DNA of 64,000 nt from assembly GCF_024347595.1 (NCBI RefSeq), contig NZ_AP025506.1, positions 3,224,001 to 3,288,000 on the forward strand, given 5' to 3'. Source of the DNA: Vibrio pomeroyi. GTDB taxonomy: Bacteria; Pseudomonadota; Gammaproteobacteria; Enterobacterales; Vibrionaceae. Position 1 is the stretch's first letter; every line of letters begins with the position of its first letter. The notes beneath the pieces were generated by a model. That model ran no database searches. It was not told the origin of the DNA and saw nothing but the letters and a program-made list of their open reading frames with translations. The translations under genes and the position numbers were made by a program. Below, one piece after another: positions 1-11,254 of the stretch.

Positions 1-1308
<1,308 letters not shown>

Positions 1309-1321
1309 AAATAGCTCCTGC

Positions 1322-1630
1322 CTAATTTTTTATGTGTTCTGCCATCATTGGCTGGATATTGCTCAATTGGAACAACGTTCGTAATTGTTCTGGCACGAAA
1401 CTGAGCATTATATGACAGTTTTGATTTTTTGCATGCTCTAATAAGTGAATTAGCATCACCATTCCTGCTGAATCGACTCGATTTATATGGCTAAGGTCAA
1501 TTTCAACGCTCGATTCCGTTGTTTGCCACTTTTCCAATATACGCCAGATTGCAGGGACACTGTCTCGGTCGATATCACCGAGCAGCTGATACTCTTTAGA
1601 GCTTAGTGCTTGCCATTGAGAATGGCTCAT
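1322..1630 (-). CDS. mlaB: MlaB, STAS-domain subunit of the Mla lipid transporter
   Basis: A 102-residue single STAS-domain protein. In the Mla complex MlaB binds the cytoplasmic face of the MlaF ATPase and is needed for assembly and activity of MlaFEDB. The typical STAS core [20 protein letters not shown] is visible in the middle, including the conserved D-S-A-G turn. Its ATG overlaps the mlaC stop codon (TAATG), suggesting translational coupling. Confidence 0.92.
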   Translation of the reverse strand: MSHSQWQALSSKEYQLLGDIDRDSVPAIWRILEKWQTTESSVEIDLSHINRVDSAGMVMLIHLLEHAKNQNCHIMLSFVPEQLRTLFQLSNIQPMMAEHIKN

Positions 1631-2289
1631 TATTTGTTACTCTCAAAACGAATCGGTTGTGCGGCCAGTTTCTCTAGTTCGTCGGCAACTTGTAAGATGC
1701 CTTCCTGACGAATCTTAGTATTCCACTCTGACTGCTTGCTCGATAATAGGCTAATGCCTTCTGCAACCATATCAAATGCCTTCCACTCGCCCGACTTTTT
1801 GTCTTTGCGAAGCTTAAATTCAAGCTTGATGTTAGGTCGCGGCGAATCGATGATGTCTACTTTGATACTGGTAATGCGGCTATCCGCTTTGATTTTTGGT
1901 TCAGGACCAAATTCAATTGTCTGATCGGTATATTGAGTCAGAACTTGAGCATAAGAAGAAACCAGGTATTTACGGAATGAGTCGATAAATACACGCACGT
2001 CTTTTCTATCCGCGCCTTTCAAGTTTGGCCCAAGCAACTTAAGTGCTGCATATTGTGCATTCACATAAGGCATCAACTCTTCTTCCACAATGACCTTCAA
2101 CAGTTCTGGGTCTTGGTGGATGTTGTCTTGTTCGCTCTTCAAACGATCAAATGCAACTTCTGCTACTTGAGTCATCATCTGGTATGGCTGAGTACGATCA
2201 ATCGACTCTGCAGCAAAAGCTTGAGCCGACATAAGAAAAGCGACGGCTGTCAGAAACCATACCTTGAATAAGTTATTCGTCTTTAACAT
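1630..2289 (-). CDS. mlaC: MlaC, periplasmic phospholipid-binding protein
   Basis: MlaC ferries phospholipids across the periplasm between the outer-membrane MlaA complex and inner-membrane MlaFEDB. The 219-residue protein has a clear signal peptide (MLKTNNLFKV start, hydrophobic core, cleavage after AQAFA near residue 26) followed by the MlaC/Ttg2 domain. The reading frame is open upstream into mlaD, but the ATG at 2287-2289 is preceded by a good AAGGAG and directly begins the signal peptide, so I chose it. The gene starts 4 bp after mlaD. Confidence 0.94.
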   Translation of the reverse strand: MLKTNNLFKVWFLTAVAFLMSAQAFAAESIDRTQPYQMMTQVAEVAFDRLKSEQDNIHQDPELLKVIVEEELMPYVNAQYAALKLLGPNLKGADRKDVRVFIDSFRKYLVSSYAQVLTQYTDQTIEFGPEPKIKADSRITSIKVDIIDSPRPNIKLEFKLRKDKKSGEWKAFDMVAEGISLLSSKQSEWNTKIRQEGILQVADELEKLAAQPIRFESNK

Positions 2290-2293
2290 GTGC

Positions 2294-2785
2294 CTACTCC
2301 TTAGCTTCGCTATCATCAGAACCACCAACGCTATACAGCACTTGGCCAATCAAATCTTCTAGTACCAATGCTGACTTGGTGTCTTCAATCGAGTCACCAT
2401 CAACCAACATCTCCTCATCATCAAAAATGAAACCCGGCACCAAGCTGATGTACTGCTCACCGATTAAGCCAGACGTTAAGATTTGAGCACTAGAGGTATC
2501 TGGAAATTGTGAGTACTTCGAATCAATAGACAATTGAACCACTGGTAGGTAGCTCTCAGTATCAAGTTCAATGCTTTGAACTCGGCCAACAACCACACCA
2601 CCGACTTTCACAGGAGAACGAACCTTTAGGCTACCAATGTTGTCAAAGGTCGCTTTTAGATTATAAGTATGGTTCGAACCTATACCTTTTACGTCAGCGA
2701 CTTGAAAGATCATGATTAAGATTGCGCAAATTCCGGCAATAACAAAGGTGCCGACCCATAATTCTAATTTTCGAGTTTGTTGCAT
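2294..2785 (-). CDS. mlaD: MlaD, MCE-domain substrate-binding subunit
   Basis: MlaD forms the hexameric MCE ring of the Mla transporter and binds lipid on the periplasmic side of the inner membrane. The 163-residue protein has one N-terminal membrane helix (about residues 11-30) and then an MCE domain with the pattern LKVRSPVKVGGVVVGRV followed by LTSGLIGEQYISL. The C-terminus is short and acidic (DDSEAKE). It lies 2 bp after mlaE. Confidence 0.95.
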   Translation of the reverse strand: MQQTRKLELWVGTFVIAGICAILIMIFQVADVKGIGSNHTYNLKATFDNIGSLKVRSPVKVGGVVVGRVQSIELDTESYLPVVQLSIDSKYSQFPDTSSAQILTSGLIGEQYISLVPGFIFDDEEMLVDGDSIEDTKSALVLEDLIGQVLYSVGGSDDSEAKE

Positions 2786-2787
2786 GA

Positions 2788-3567
2788 TTAATTCCCAAAC
2801 ATCAATGCGGTAAGAACAAAATCTAGCCCTAATACCGCTAGAGAAGAGTGCACTACTGTGCGTGTGGTTGCCTGACTAATACCTTCAGAGGTTGGTACCG
2901 CATCATAACCATTGAAAAGTGCGATCCAAGTTACGGTGATAGCGAAGACCATACACTTGATCATGCTGTTACCAATATCTCGGCCTAGCTCAACAGAAGA
3001 CTGCATTGCAGACCAGAAACTACCGTGGTCAATACCTTTCCAATCAACACCCACTAACTGACCGCCCCAAATACCTACTGCCATAAAGATCATAGCAAGC
3101 AATGGCATTGAGATAAGCCCGGCCCAAAGTCGTGGTGCAATAATGCGTTTTAGAGGATCAACGGCCATCATCTCAAGACTTGAGATCTGCTCCGTTGCTT
3201 TCATTAAGCCAATCTCAGCCGTTAACGCCGAACCTGCGCGACCTGCAAATAGCAGTGCTGTCACTACAGGACCGAGCTCTCGTAATAGAGAAAGAGCGAC
3301 CATTTGACCAAGGTTACCCTCTGCGCCGTAGTCGATGAGCACGACATAGCCTTGTAGGCTAAGTACCATGCCAATGAACAGACCCGAAACTAAAATAATA
3401 GCTAATGACTGAACGCCAACGCTATAAAGTTGTTTTACTAATAAAGGGAAGTTTTTTAGTCGCGGGATGCCAAACAAAGCCCCGAATAACATCAGGCTTG
3501 CTCGACCAAATGACTCGCAAATCGCAAGTGTGCGTCTACCGACACCCGCAATAGTTTTAGCAATCAT
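2788..3567 (-). CDS. mlaE: MlaE, permease subunit of the Mla lipid ABC transporter
   Basis: A 259-residue inner-membrane permease of the MlaE family, which forms the translocation path for phospholipids. Several hydrophobic segments are visible, together with the family signature [21 protein letters not shown] near residues 94-114 and a following [21 protein letters not shown] region, where the coupling helix contacts the ATPase. It starts 1 bp after mlaF ends. Confidence 0.95.
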   Translation of the reverse strand: MIAKTIAGVGRRTLAICESFGRASLMLFGALFGIPRLKNFPLLVKQLYSVGVQSLAIILVSGLFIGMVLSLQGYVVLIDYGAEGNLGQMVALSLLRELGPVVTALLFAGRAGSALTAEIGLMKATEQISSLEMMAVDPLKRIIAPRLWAGLISMPLLAMIFMAVGIWGGQLVGVDWKGIDHGSFWSAMQSSVELGRDIGNSMIKCMVFAITVTWIALFNGYDAVPTSEGISQATTRTVVHSSLAVLGLDFVLTALMFGN

Positions 3568-3568
3568 A

Positions 3569-4363
3569 TTAAAACAAATCCTTTTCTAGACTTTGTGCAG
3601 GGAATCTAAACGGCACCGGGCCATCAGCTTCACCTTGCAAGAATTGCTGCACTCTCGGATCGTCATTGTTGTACAACTCTTCAGGCGTTCCCGCAGCAAT
3701 GATTTTGCTATCAGCCATGAGATAAACCCAATCCGCAATACTCATTACTTCTGGAACATCGTGAGAAACGACAATCGAGGTTAAGCCCAACGCTTGATTG
3801 AGGTTACGGATAAGCTCAACCAAGACACCCATGGTGATTGGGTCTTGGCCAACAAACGGTTCATCGTACATGATGAGTTCTGGATCTAAGGCAATCGCAC
3901 GTGCCAATGCCGCTCTTCTCGCCATACCACCAGACAATTCACTCGGCATTAACTGTGCCGCTCCTCGTAACCCTACCGCCTCAAGCTTAAGTAATACGAT
4001 GGTACGAATGAACTTTTCATTCAGTTCAGTGTGTTCACGTAGTGGAAACGCCACATTATCAAAGACATTGAGATCCGTAAAAAGTGCACCCGACTGGAAA
4101 AGCATGCTCATTTTTTTACGTGCTTGATACAGCTTTCGACGTGATAATGCAGGGATATTGTCGCCATCAAACCAAACTTCGCCTTCATCTGGCGGCAATT
4201 GACCACCAATCAAACGCAGCAAAGTCGTTTTACCGATCCCTGACGGCCCCATGATTGCGGTTATCTTGCCTTGAGGTACCTCTAAACTTATATCATCAAA
4301 GATAACGCGATCACCGCGTGAAAAGCTGAGGTTCTTAACTTTCACAAGCTCAGTGTTCAACAT
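3569..4363 (-). CDS. mlaF: MlaF, ATPase subunit of the Mla lipid ABC transporter
   Basis: A 264-residue ABC ATPase that powers MlaFEDB. Walker A is GPSGIGKTT near residues 39-47, the signature is [14 protein letters not shown] and Walker B is [14 protein letters not shown], followed by a switch His in VSHD. The unusual Q in GQDP is normal for MlaF. It is the first gene of the operon; a 265-bp divergent region separates it from yrbG, so its promoter should lie in 4364-4628. Confidence 0.96.
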   Translation of the reverse strand: MLNTELVKVKNLSFSRGDRVIFDDISLEVPQGKITAIMGPSGIGKTTLLRLIGGQLPPDEGEVWFDGDNIPALSRRKLYQARKKMSMLFQSGALFTDLNVFDNVAFPLREHTELNEKFIRTIVLLKLEAVGLRGAAQLMPSELSGGMARRAALARAIALDPELIMYDEPFVGQDPITMGVLVELIRNLNQALGLTSIVVSHDVPEVMSIADWVYLMADSKIIAAGTPEELYNNDDPRVQQFLQGEADGPVPFRFPAQSLEKDLF

Positions 4364-4628
4364 ATTTTTGTTGTTTCCTTGCTTTAAAAAACGCCATTTA
4401 TGGCTGCAATAATAATGAGTCTACTTTAGAATTAAAAGCACTGTTCGATTAATTCATATTAAACAGAAAAGTATGGCAGGGATTTGAAAGCATTGAGAAA
4501 TTATCCATTCGATTCTATTTCTTTACTACTAACTGGTAATTAATTTGTCGAGTGACTTCCCTTTTAACTAGCAACAAGTCAAAATTAGCGGTTAATTCTC
4601 CGTTTTTTATTAATTTTTAGGAATCATC

Positions 4629-5594
4629 ATGCTTGAAGCGATTGCGTTTCTTATTATCGGTCTAGGTTTTTTGGTGTGGAGTGCAGATAAGCTGGTTTAC
4701 GGTGCCGCTGCTCTTGCTCGAAACTTCGGTATTTCACCACTAGTTATCGGTATGACGATCTTAGCAATGGGGTCTTCGGCTCCTGAAATGATGGTTTCTG
4801 CAACAGCAGCCCTTGATGGCAAAACAGATACAGCCGTTGGTAACGTTTTAGGTTCAAACATCGCCAACATCGCTCTGATTTTAGGTATTACAGCGCTGAT
4901 TAAGCCATTATCTATTAGCTCAGGCGTGATTCGTCGTGAACTACCATTAATGATCGGTGTCACTCTACTAGCGGGCGCCCTATTGTGGGATAACCACTTA
5001 GGCTTCTATGAAGGCGTGTTGTTGTTTGTTCTTTTTGCCGCGTTTTTGTTTGCTATGTTGCAAATCAGCCGCAGCGAGAAAAAGAACGGCGATGCTTTCC
5101 TTGATGAACAAGAATCAGAGATCCCAGAAGGCGTCAGTAACCCTAAAGCCGCAATGTGGGTGGTGATTGGTCTAATCGTCTTACCTTTAGCTGCTGATAT
5201 GCTAGTAGATAACGCTGTGATCATCGCGAAATTCTTCGGCATGAGCGACCTTGTGATTGGTTTAACCATCATTGCTGTTGGTACTAGCCTTCCTGAACTT
5301 GCAGCATCACTGGCTGGTGTAATGAAAGGTGAAGACGATATGGCCGTGGGTAACATCATCGGTTCAAACGTATTCAACATCCTTGCTGTTATGGGTATCC
5401 CGGGCATCTTGAATCCTTCAATCTTGAGCGAGTTTGCAATGGGCCGTGACTTCTGGGTAATGCTAGGTGTCTCACTACTGCTTGTTGTGATGGCACTAGG
5501 AAAATCACGCAGTGTGAATCGTATTGAAGGCGGCGTGTTAATCGTGACGTTCGTGGCCTACCAAAGTTACCTACTAATGAACATGTCGGCTTAA
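4629..5594 (+). CDS. yrbG: YrbG-type calcium/sodium antiporter
   Basis: A 321-residue inner-membrane cation exchanger of the CaCA superfamily. Two internally homologous halves are visible, each with an alpha-repeat: GMTILAMGSSAPEMMVS with GNVLGSNIANI in the first half, and GLTIIAVGTSLPELAAS with GNIIGSNVFNI in the second. The acidic residues in the PEM/PEL motifs are the expected ion ligands. About ten hydrophobic segments are present. As in E. coli it lies between mlaF (divergent) and kdsD. The ion transported in vivo cannot be told from sequence. Confidence 0.93.
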   Translation: MLEAIAFLIIGLGFLVWSADKLVYGAAALARNFGISPLVIGMTILAMGSSAPEMMVSATAALDGKTDTAVGNVLGSNIANIALILGITALIKPLSISSGVIRRELPLMIGVTLLAGALLWDNHLGFYEGVLLFVLFAAFLFAMLQISRSEKKNGDAFLDEQESEIPEGVSNPKAAMWVVIGLIVLPLAADMLVDNAVIIAKFFGMSDLVIGLTIIAVGTSLPELAASLAGVMKGEDDMAVGNIIGSNVFNILAVMGIPGILNPSILSEFAMGRDFWVMLGVSLLLVVMALGKSRSVNRIEGGVLIVTFVAYQSYLLMNMSA

Positions 5595-5628
5595 TTGTTG
5601 ATTTAACTTCCCGTACTTGGAGTATTTG

Positions 5629-6600
5629 ATGTCTCAGCCATTTGATTATCGCAGTGTTGCCAAACAAGTTTTGGAAACCGAAGTTGCAGGTCTTACTCAA
5701 TTAGACCAATATTTTAATGATGATTTCTGCAAGGCTTGTGACCTTATCTTGAACAACAAAGGCAAAGTTGTTGTGATGGGTATGGGCAAATCAGGCCACA
5801 TTGGCAACAAAATCGCGGCAACGCTGGCAAGTACTGGTACATCGGCTTTCTTTGTACACCCAGGTGAAGCTGCGCATGGTGACTTAGGCATGATCGAGCC
5901 GGGTGATATTGTGATTGCGATATCCAACTCAGGTGAATCAGGAGAGATCCTCAGCCTATTCCCAGTATTAAAGCGCCTGAACATAAAGATTATCAGCATG
6001 ACAGGTAAGCCAGCATCGAACATGGCGACCTTATCTGATATCCATTTACAAATTTCAGTACCAGAAGAAGCGTGTCCACTAGGCTTAGCACCCACCACAA
6101 GTACCACAGCAACTTTGGTTATGGGTGATGCATTAGCCGTTGCTCTTTTACAAGCGCGAGGCTTCACTGCTCAAGATTTTGCACTGTCTCACCCAGGTGG
6201 CGCTTTAGGGCGTCAACTGTTGTTGAAGCTCGACGACATCATGCATACAGGCGATGCACTTCCTGTTGTAGCACCCGACGCATTAGTAAGGGACGCTCTA
6301 CTAGAGATATCTCAGAAAGGCTTGGGTATGACAGCCATCGTGGATCAAGATGGTCAAATGGCCGGTATTTTTACTGATGGTGATTTACGCCGTATCTTAG
6401 ATAAACGCGTTGATATTCATAACACTCAGATCGGCGATGTAATGACACTTAATCCGACGGTAGCTGAACCCAACATGCTTGCGGTTGAGGGCCTAAACTT
6501 GATGCAAGCGAAGAGCATCAATGGCTTGATGTTGTGCCAAGAAGGTAAACTGGTTGGAGCGCTAAACATGCATGACTTACTGAAAGCAGGAGTAATGTAA
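5629..6600 (+). CDS. kdsD: Arabinose-5-phosphate isomerase KdsD
   Basis: KdsD interconverts ribulose 5-phosphate and arabinose 5-phosphate, the first step toward KDO for lipopolysaccharide. The 323-residue protein has an N-terminal SIS domain (GMGKSGHIGNKIAATLASTG near 55-75, ISNSGESGEI near 105) and two C-terminal CBS domains (MHTGDALPVV onward). A TTG at 5617 is in frame, but the ATG at 5629 has GGAG seven bases upstream and matches the family N-terminus (MSQPFDYR). It overlaps kdsC by one base. Confidence 0.95.
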   Translation: MSQPFDYRSVAKQVLETEVAGLTQLDQYFNDDFCKACDLILNNKGKVVVMGMGKSGHIGNKIAATLASTGTSAFFVHPGEAAHGDLGMIEPGDIVIAISNSGESGEILSLFPVLKRLNIKIISMTGKPASNMATLSDIHLQISVPEEACPLGLAPTTSTTATLVMGDALAVALLQARGFTAQDFALSHPGGALGRQLLLKLDDIMHTGDALPVVAPDALVRDALLEISQKGLGMTAIVDQDGQMAGIFTDGDLRRILDKRVDIHNTQIGDVMTLNPTVAEPNMLAVEGLNLMQAKSINGLMLCQEGKLVGALNMHDLLKAGVM

Positions 6601-7157
6601 TGACACAGACAGTCGAAACTCTCTACGGCACAGTCGATGCTGATGTATTTGCAGTAGCAAAAGAGATCAAACTCTTAATTTGCGATGTAGACGGCGTATT
6701 CTCAGATGGTCGCATCTACATGGGCAACAACGGTGAAGAGCTGAAAACCTTCCACACTCGTGACGGTTACGGCATCAAATCACTGATGAACGCAGGCATT
6801 GAAATCGCAATCATCACAGGCCGTAAATCTCAGATTGTTGAAAATCGAATGACGGCTCTCGGTATCAAACTTATTTATCAAGGCCAAGACGATAAAGTTA
6901 AGGCATACAAAGATATTTGCGATAAGCTTTCTGTAAGCCCTGAAAATACAGGTTACATCGGAGACGATCTGATCGACTGGCCTGTAATGGAAAAAGTTGG
7001 CTTGAAGGTATGTGTAGCAGATGGTCACCCGCTACTTGCAAAGCGTGCAAACTACGTGACAACCATTAACGGTGGTCATGGTGCTGTACGTGAAGTCTGC
7101 GACCTTATTTTACAAGCAAGAAATGAACTCGACGTGCATAAAGGTTTAAGCATATGA
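6600..7157 (+). CDS. kdsC: KDO-8-phosphate phosphatase KdsC
   Basis: A 185-residue HAD-family phosphatase that hydrolyses KDO 8-phosphate to KDO. The nucleophile motif is CDVDGVFSDGRIYMG near residues 28-42; motif II is IITGRKS; the metal-binding motif is GDDLIDWPVM. It is the compact C0-type HAD without a cap, as expected for KdsC, which works as a tetramer. TAATG joins it to kdsD, and its TGA overlaps the lptC ATG. Confidence 0.96.
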   Translation: MTQTVETLYGTVDADVFAVAKEIKLLICDVDGVFSDGRIYMGNNGEELKTFHTRDGYGIKSLMNAGIEIAIITGRKSQIVENRMTALGIKLIYQGQDDKVKAYKDICDKLSVSPENTGYIGDDLIDWPVMEKVGLKVCVADGHPLLAKRANYVTTINGGHGAVREVCDLILQARNELDVHKGLSI

Positions 7158-7717
7158 GTTTTACTCGTATTATCTATTTAATACTGATATTTATTGCCTC
7201 TTGGTCGACCTATTATCTGTACGACAAAGAGCAAACATCGACGATACAAGTGGCTCCAAATTTGGAGCTGCCCGCGTTTAGTGGCAAAAGTCTGAACAAC
7301 ATTAGCTATGACCAATCTGGTATCCGTAGTTATCAAGTTGAATCGACCTATTTAGAACACTACTCAGTGGTTGGCGACACGCACTTTCAAAACCCAGTCC
7401 TTTCGGTATTCCGTGAAGGGCACACGATTGAATGGCAAGTCACTGCTGATCGCGCGATTATGGATGAGAATCAAGTTGTCACTTTTTATGACAACGTAGT
7501 GGCAAAGAACCTGCTGCCAGAAGCGAGCTTCGATACGATGACCACAGATAAAATGGTTGTTGAGCTGACTAGCCGAGATTTTTATTCAGAGACTCCGGTC
7601 CATATGATCGGTACATTTTTTGAAACTGAGGGACAAGCAATGAAGGGTAACTTCGGTACCAACAATGCAACCCTCTTTAATTCTGTTCAAGGTAGATATG
7701 AAACTCTTACACCTTAG
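7154..7717 (+). CDS. lptC: LptC, LPS transport bridge component
   Basis: LptC is a bitopic inner-membrane protein whose periplasmic beta-jellyroll receives LPS from LptBFG and passes it to LptA. The 187-residue product has one N-terminal membrane helix (IIYLILIFIASWSTYYL) and then the LptC fold with repeated YQVES...FQNPVLSVF-type strands. Its start overlaps kdsC by four bases and its end overlaps lptA by about 20 bases, so the three genes look translationally coupled. Confidence 0.93.
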   Translation: MSFTRIIYLILIFIASWSTYYLYDKEQTSTIQVAPNLELPAFSGKSLNNISYDQSGIRSYQVESTYLEHYSVVGDTHFQNPVLSVFREGHTIEWQVTADRAIMDENQVVTFYDNVVAKNLLPEASFDTMTTDKMVVELTSRDFYSETPVHMIGTFFETEGQAMKGNFGTNNATLFNSVQGRYETLTP

Positions 7718-8192
7718 TTTATTCGCTTTGACCCTTGCGGCGCCTAATGTCTATGCTCTTTCTTCGGATAGCGAGCAGCCTGTCTACATTGACTCAGACA
7801 GCCAGCAATTGGATATGAAAAGTAACCAAGTGACTTTCCTTGGTGATGTAAACCTTAAGCAAGGTAGCATCAACATCAATGCCGATAAGGTTATTGTTAC
7901 TCGTAACGCCGTAAATGGTGAGATTGAAGAAATTCAAGGCTTCGGTAAGCCAGCAACCTTCTCTCAGCTTACTGACGACGGGAAGACACTCTACGGTGAG
8001 GCTGACGACCTGCATTACCAGCTTGTTGCTGACCGATTGATCATGACCAAGAATGCGATGCTATCTCAAGATGGCAGCATCATTCGTGGCTCTAAGATCA
8101 CTTACCAGATCGGCTCTCAGAAATTAGTCGCTGACAGTGGTGAGAACAAACGAGTGTCAACGGTTCTACAACCAACGGAAGTGAATAAGTAA
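7698..8192 (+). CDS. lptA: LptA, periplasmic LPS transport protein
   Basis: LptA forms the periplasmic beta-jellyroll bridge for LPS between LptC and LptD. The 164-residue precursor starts [20 protein letters not shown], a signal peptide with an ALA-like cut near residue 20. The mature part holds the OstA/LptA domain ([20 protein letters not shown]...). A longer frame opens at 7665, but only the ATG at 7698 begins directly with a signal peptide, so I chose that; it overlaps the end of lptC. Confidence 0.94.
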   Translation: MKLLHLSLFALTLAAPNVYALSSDSEQPVYIDSDSQQLDMKSNQVTFLGDVNLKQGSININADKVIVTRNAVNGEIEEIQGFGKPATFSQLTDDGKTLYGEADDLHYQLVADRLIMTKNAMLSQDGSIIRGSKITYQIGSQKLVADSGENKRVSTVLQPTEVNK

Positions 8193-8194
8193 CA

Positions 8195-8920
8195 ATGGCT
8201 GTCTTAAAAGCAAAAAACCTAGCGAAAACATACAGCAAGCGTAAGGTAGTAACCGACGTTAGCTTGCAGGTGGAGTCAGGTCAGATCGTTGGCCTGCTTG
8301 GACCAAACGGTGCAGGTAAAACCACGTCGTTCTACATGATTGTTGGCCTGGTTGCGCGTGATGAAGGCACCATCAGTATTGATGACCGAGACATTAGTAT
8401 CTTGCCAATGCACAGTCGTTCACGTCTTGGTATCGGTTACCTGCCTCAAGAAGCGTCAATCTTCCGTAAGCTGTCTGTAGAGAACAACATCATGGCAGTT
8501 TTACAAACCCGTGATGAGATGACCAACGAACAGCGTCAAGATAAGCTGGAAGACCTGCTAGAAGAATTCCACATCCAACATATCCGCACTAGTAATGGTA
8601 TGGCTCTGTCGGGTGGTGAGCGTCGTCGTGTTGAGATTGCTCGAGCTCTAGCAGCAAACCCGCAGTTCATTCTATTGGATGAACCATTCGCCGGTGTTGA
8701 CCCAATTTCAGTAATCGATATCAAAAAAATCATTGTTCACCTGCGCGATCGCGGCTTGGGCGTTTTGATTACCGACCACAACGTTCGTGAAACTTTAGAC
8801 GTGTGTGAAAAAGCTTACATCGTAAGCCAAGGACACCTGATCGCTGAGGGTACTCCTGAAGATGTTCTCAATAACGAACAAGTTAAACAAGTTTATCTAG
8901 GCGAACAATTCCGTCTATGA
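8195..8920 (+). CDS. lptB: LptB, ATPase of the LPS export ABC transporter
   Basis: A 241-residue ABC ATPase that drives LPS extraction through LptFG. Walker A is [13 protein letters not shown], the signature [15 protein letters not shown], Walker [15 protein letters not shown], with a switch His in [10 protein letters not shown]. These match LptB closely. It starts 2 bp after lptA; a 54-bp gap then leads to rpoN, the conserved gammaproteobacterial order. Confidence 0.97.
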   Translation: MAVLKAKNLAKTYSKRKVVTDVSLQVESGQIVGLLGPNGAGKTTSFYMIVGLVARDEGTISIDDRDISILPMHSRSRLGIGYLPQEASIFRKLSVENNIMAVLQTRDEMTNEQRQDKLEDLLEEFHIQHIRTSNGMALSGGERRRVEIARALAANPQFILLDEPFAGVDPISVIDIKKIIVHLRDRGLGVLITDHNVRETLDVCEKAYIVSQGHLIAEGTPEDVLNNEQVKQVYLGEQFRL

Positions 8921-8974
8921 TTATATAGAGAGTATCGAGAGTTCTAAGAATAATAACTAGGTAAGTAACACTGA

Positions 8975-10435
8975 ATGAAACCCTCATTACAACTTAAGCT
9001 AGGCCAACAGTTAGCAATGACTCCTCAATTGCAGCAAGCGATTCGTTTGTTGCAATTGTCTACTTTAGATTTGCAACAAGAGATCCAAGAAGCACTTGAA
9101 TCTAACCCACTACTCGATGTCGAAGAAGGCAATGAAGATACGCCAACATCGGAAGAAAAACCTAGCAGTGACGAGAAAGAAACAGTTGAAGCCACAGAGC
9201 AAGACTTACCTGATAGCTCAGACTTAATCGAAAAATCAGAGATTGGCAACGAACTCGAAATCGACACCACTTGGGAAGATGTCTACAGCGCAAATACCGG
9301 TAACACTGGCATTGCGATTGATGATGACATGCCTGTTTATCAAGGCGAGACCACACAAAGCCTGCACGATTACCTACTTTGGCAACTCGATCTAACCCCC
9401 TTCACAGATACTGACCGAAGCATTGCTTTCGCGCTCATTGATGCCATCGACGACTATGGCTACCTCACCGTATCTTGTGAGGACATCCTTGAAAACTTCG
9501 ATAACGAAGAGATCGAGCTTGATGAGATTGAAGCCGTTCGCAAACGAATTCAGCAATTTGATCCATTAGGCGTTGGCTCGGTGAACCTGCAAGATTGCTT
9601 GTTACTGCAACTGGCCACCTTCCCACAAGACACACCTTGGCTTGAAGAAGCTAAGTTAGTGCTTACTAGCCATATCGACCAACTTGGTAATCGTGATTAC
9701 AAACTCGTTATCAAAGAGACTAAGTTGAAAGAAGCAGAACTGCGTGAAGTTCTACAGCTTATTCAACAACTGGACCCACGACCTGGCAGCAAGATTACAC
9801 CTGATGAAACCGAATATGTGGTTCCGGATGTGTCTGTATTCAAAGACCTTGGCAAATGGTTAGTGACCATTAACCCTGATAGCGTGCCTAAGCTGAAAGT
9901 GAATCAGCAGTACGCCGATCTAGGTAGCAAAGGCAACAGCGCTGACAACCAATATATCCGTTCAAACTTGCAAGAAGCGAAGTGGCTAATCAAAAGCTTA
10001 GAAAGCCGAAATGAGACGCTACTCAAAGTTGCGCGATGCATTGTTGAACATCAGCGTGATTTCTTCGAACATGGCGAAGAAGCGATGAAGCCTATGGTGC
10101 TTAACGACGTTGCATTAGCCGTTGATATGCATGAATCCACAATCTCTCGTGTGACGACTCAAAAATTCATGCACACGCCTCGTGGCATCTTCGAACTTAA
10201 ATACTTTTTCTCAAGCCATGTCAGTACTGACAATGGCGGTGAATGTTCATCTACAGCAATTCGCGCGCTCATTAAGAAGCTCGTCGCGGCAGAAAATACC
10301 GCGAAACCTCTAAGTGATAGCAAGATTGCTGCTTTACTGGCTGACCAAGGAATTCAGGTAGCTAGACGTACGATAGCGAAATACCGTGAGTCTCTGGGCA
10401 TTGCCCCATCGAGTCAGCGTAAACGCCTGTTATAA
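8975..10435 (+). CDS. rpoN: RNA polymerase sigma-54 factor RpoN
   Basis: RpoN directs RNA polymerase to -24/-12 promoters and needs AAA+ activators; in vibrios it controls flagella, nitrogen use and quorum-sensing sRNAs. The 486-residue protein shows region I (Gln/Leu-rich [20 protein letters not shown]), an acidic region II (about 48-110), the core-binding domain, an HTH ([21 protein letters not shown]) and the C-terminal RpoN box [14 protein letters not shown]. It heads the rpoN-hpf-ptsN-rapZ-ptsO group. Confidence 0.97.
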   Translation: MKPSLQLKLGQQLAMTPQLQQAIRLLQLSTLDLQQEIQEALESNPLLDVEEGNEDTPTSEEKPSSDEKETVEATEQDLPDSSDLIEKSEIGNELEIDTTWEDVYSANTGNTGIAIDDDMPVYQGETTQSLHDYLLWQLDLTPFTDTDRSIAFALIDAIDDYGYLTVSCEDILENFDNEEIELDEIEAVRKRIQQFDPLGVGSVNLQDCLLLQLATFPQDTPWLEEAKLVLTSHIDQLGNRDYKLVIKETKLKEAELREVLQLIQQLDPRPGSKITPDETEYVVPDVSVFKDLGKWLVTINPDSVPKLKVNQQYADLGSKGNSADNQYIRSNLQEAKWLIKSLESRNETLLKVARCIVEHQRDFFEHGEEAMKPMVLNDVALAVDMHESTISRVTTQKFMHTPRGIFELKYFFSSHVSTDNGGECSSTAIRALIKKLVAAENTAKPLSDSKIAALLADQGIQVARRTIAKYRESLGIAPSSQRKRLL

Positions 10436-10442
10436 AATAATT

Positions 10443-10470
10443 TAGCCAGTAGTTAAGTCGGCTATTTTTT
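10443..10470 (+). terminator. Weak terminator-like hairpin after rpoN
   Basis: A TAGCC...GGCTA pair (5 bp, 12-base loop) is followed by six T residues just after the rpoN stop. The stem is short, so it may only attenuate transcription into hpf. Confidence 0.45.
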
Positions 10471-10502
10471 ATAACTAGGTAACCAACTGAAAAGGAAAGT
10501 CT

Positions 10503-10790
10503 ATGCAAATCAATATTCAAGGCCATCACGTTGATCTTACCGATTCAATGCAAGACTATGTTCACACCAAATTCGACAAACTTGAGCGCTTCTTTGATCA
10601 TATCAATAGCGTTCAGGTTGTATTAAAAGTTGAGAAAATCAATCAAATCGCAGAAGCTACCCTGCATATAAATCAGGGGGAAATCCATGCGACAGCAACA
10701 GATGAAAGCATGTATGCCGCGATTGATTCATTGGTTGATAAACTCGTTCGCCAACTCAACAAGCACAAAGAAAAGCTAAGTAGTCACTAA
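10503..10790 (+). CDS. hpf: Ribosome hibernation promoting factor (short HPF)
   Basis: A 95-residue protein of the HPF/RaiA (S30AE) family that binds the 30S decoding region and promotes 100S dimer formation in stationary phase. The sequence begins MQINIQGHHVDLTDSMQDYV and has the beta-alpha-beta-beta-beta-alpha pattern with a Lys-rich C-terminus. It has no long-HPF dimerisation domain. It lies one base before ptsN in the standard rpoN neighbourhood. Confidence 0.94.
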   Translation: MQINIQGHHVDLTDSMQDYVHTKFDKLERFFDHINSVQVVLKVEKINQIAEATLHINQGEIHATATDESMYAAIDSLVDKLVRQLNKHKEKLSSH

Positions 10791-10791
10791 C

Positions 10792-11253
10792 ATGCAATTA
10801 AGCGAAGTACTTTCATTGGACTGCACCAAAAGTGCAGTCCAATGCACAAGCAAAAAAAGAGCCCTTGAGCTCATCAGTCAGATCGCAGCAGAAAGTTGTG
10901 GTCAAGATTCAACAGAACTGTTTGAGTGCATGTTGAGCCGTGAGAAAATGGGCAGTACAGGTATTGGTAATGGCATTGCTATTCCCCATGCTCGTATGAA
11001 TGTCAGTGATAAAGCGATTGCTGTATTACTGCAATGCCAAGACCCAATCGAATTCGATGCTATTGATAATCGTCCTGTCGACCTCCTATTTGCTCTGCTT
11101 GTTCCAAGTGAACAGTGTAAGGAGCATCTAAAAACCCTTTCATGTATGGCAGAACGACTTAACGACAAGCAGACTCTTAAACAGTTGCGTAATGCTCAAA
11201 GCGATCAAGAGCTTTACGACATCATGATTCAAGTGCCAACTTGCGAGCAATAA
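10792..11253 (+). CDS. ptsN: PtsN, EIIA-Ntr of the nitrogen phosphotransferase system
   Basis: A 153-residue PTS EIIA domain of the fructose/mannitol type. PtsN receives phosphate from NPr and signals to potassium transport and envelope responses rather than carrying sugar. The phosphorylatable His is His66 in [13 protein letters not shown]. It is followed by rapZ two bases later and by ptsO, its phosphate donor. Confidence 0.95.
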   Translation: MQLSEVLSLDCTKSAVQCTSKKRALELISQIAAESCGQDSTELFECMLSREKMGSTGIGNGIAIPHARMNVSDKAIAVLLQCQDPIEFDAIDNRPVDLLFALLVPSEQCKEHLKTLSCMAERLNDKQTLKQLRNAQSDQELYDIMIQVPTCEQ

Positions 11254-11254
11254 C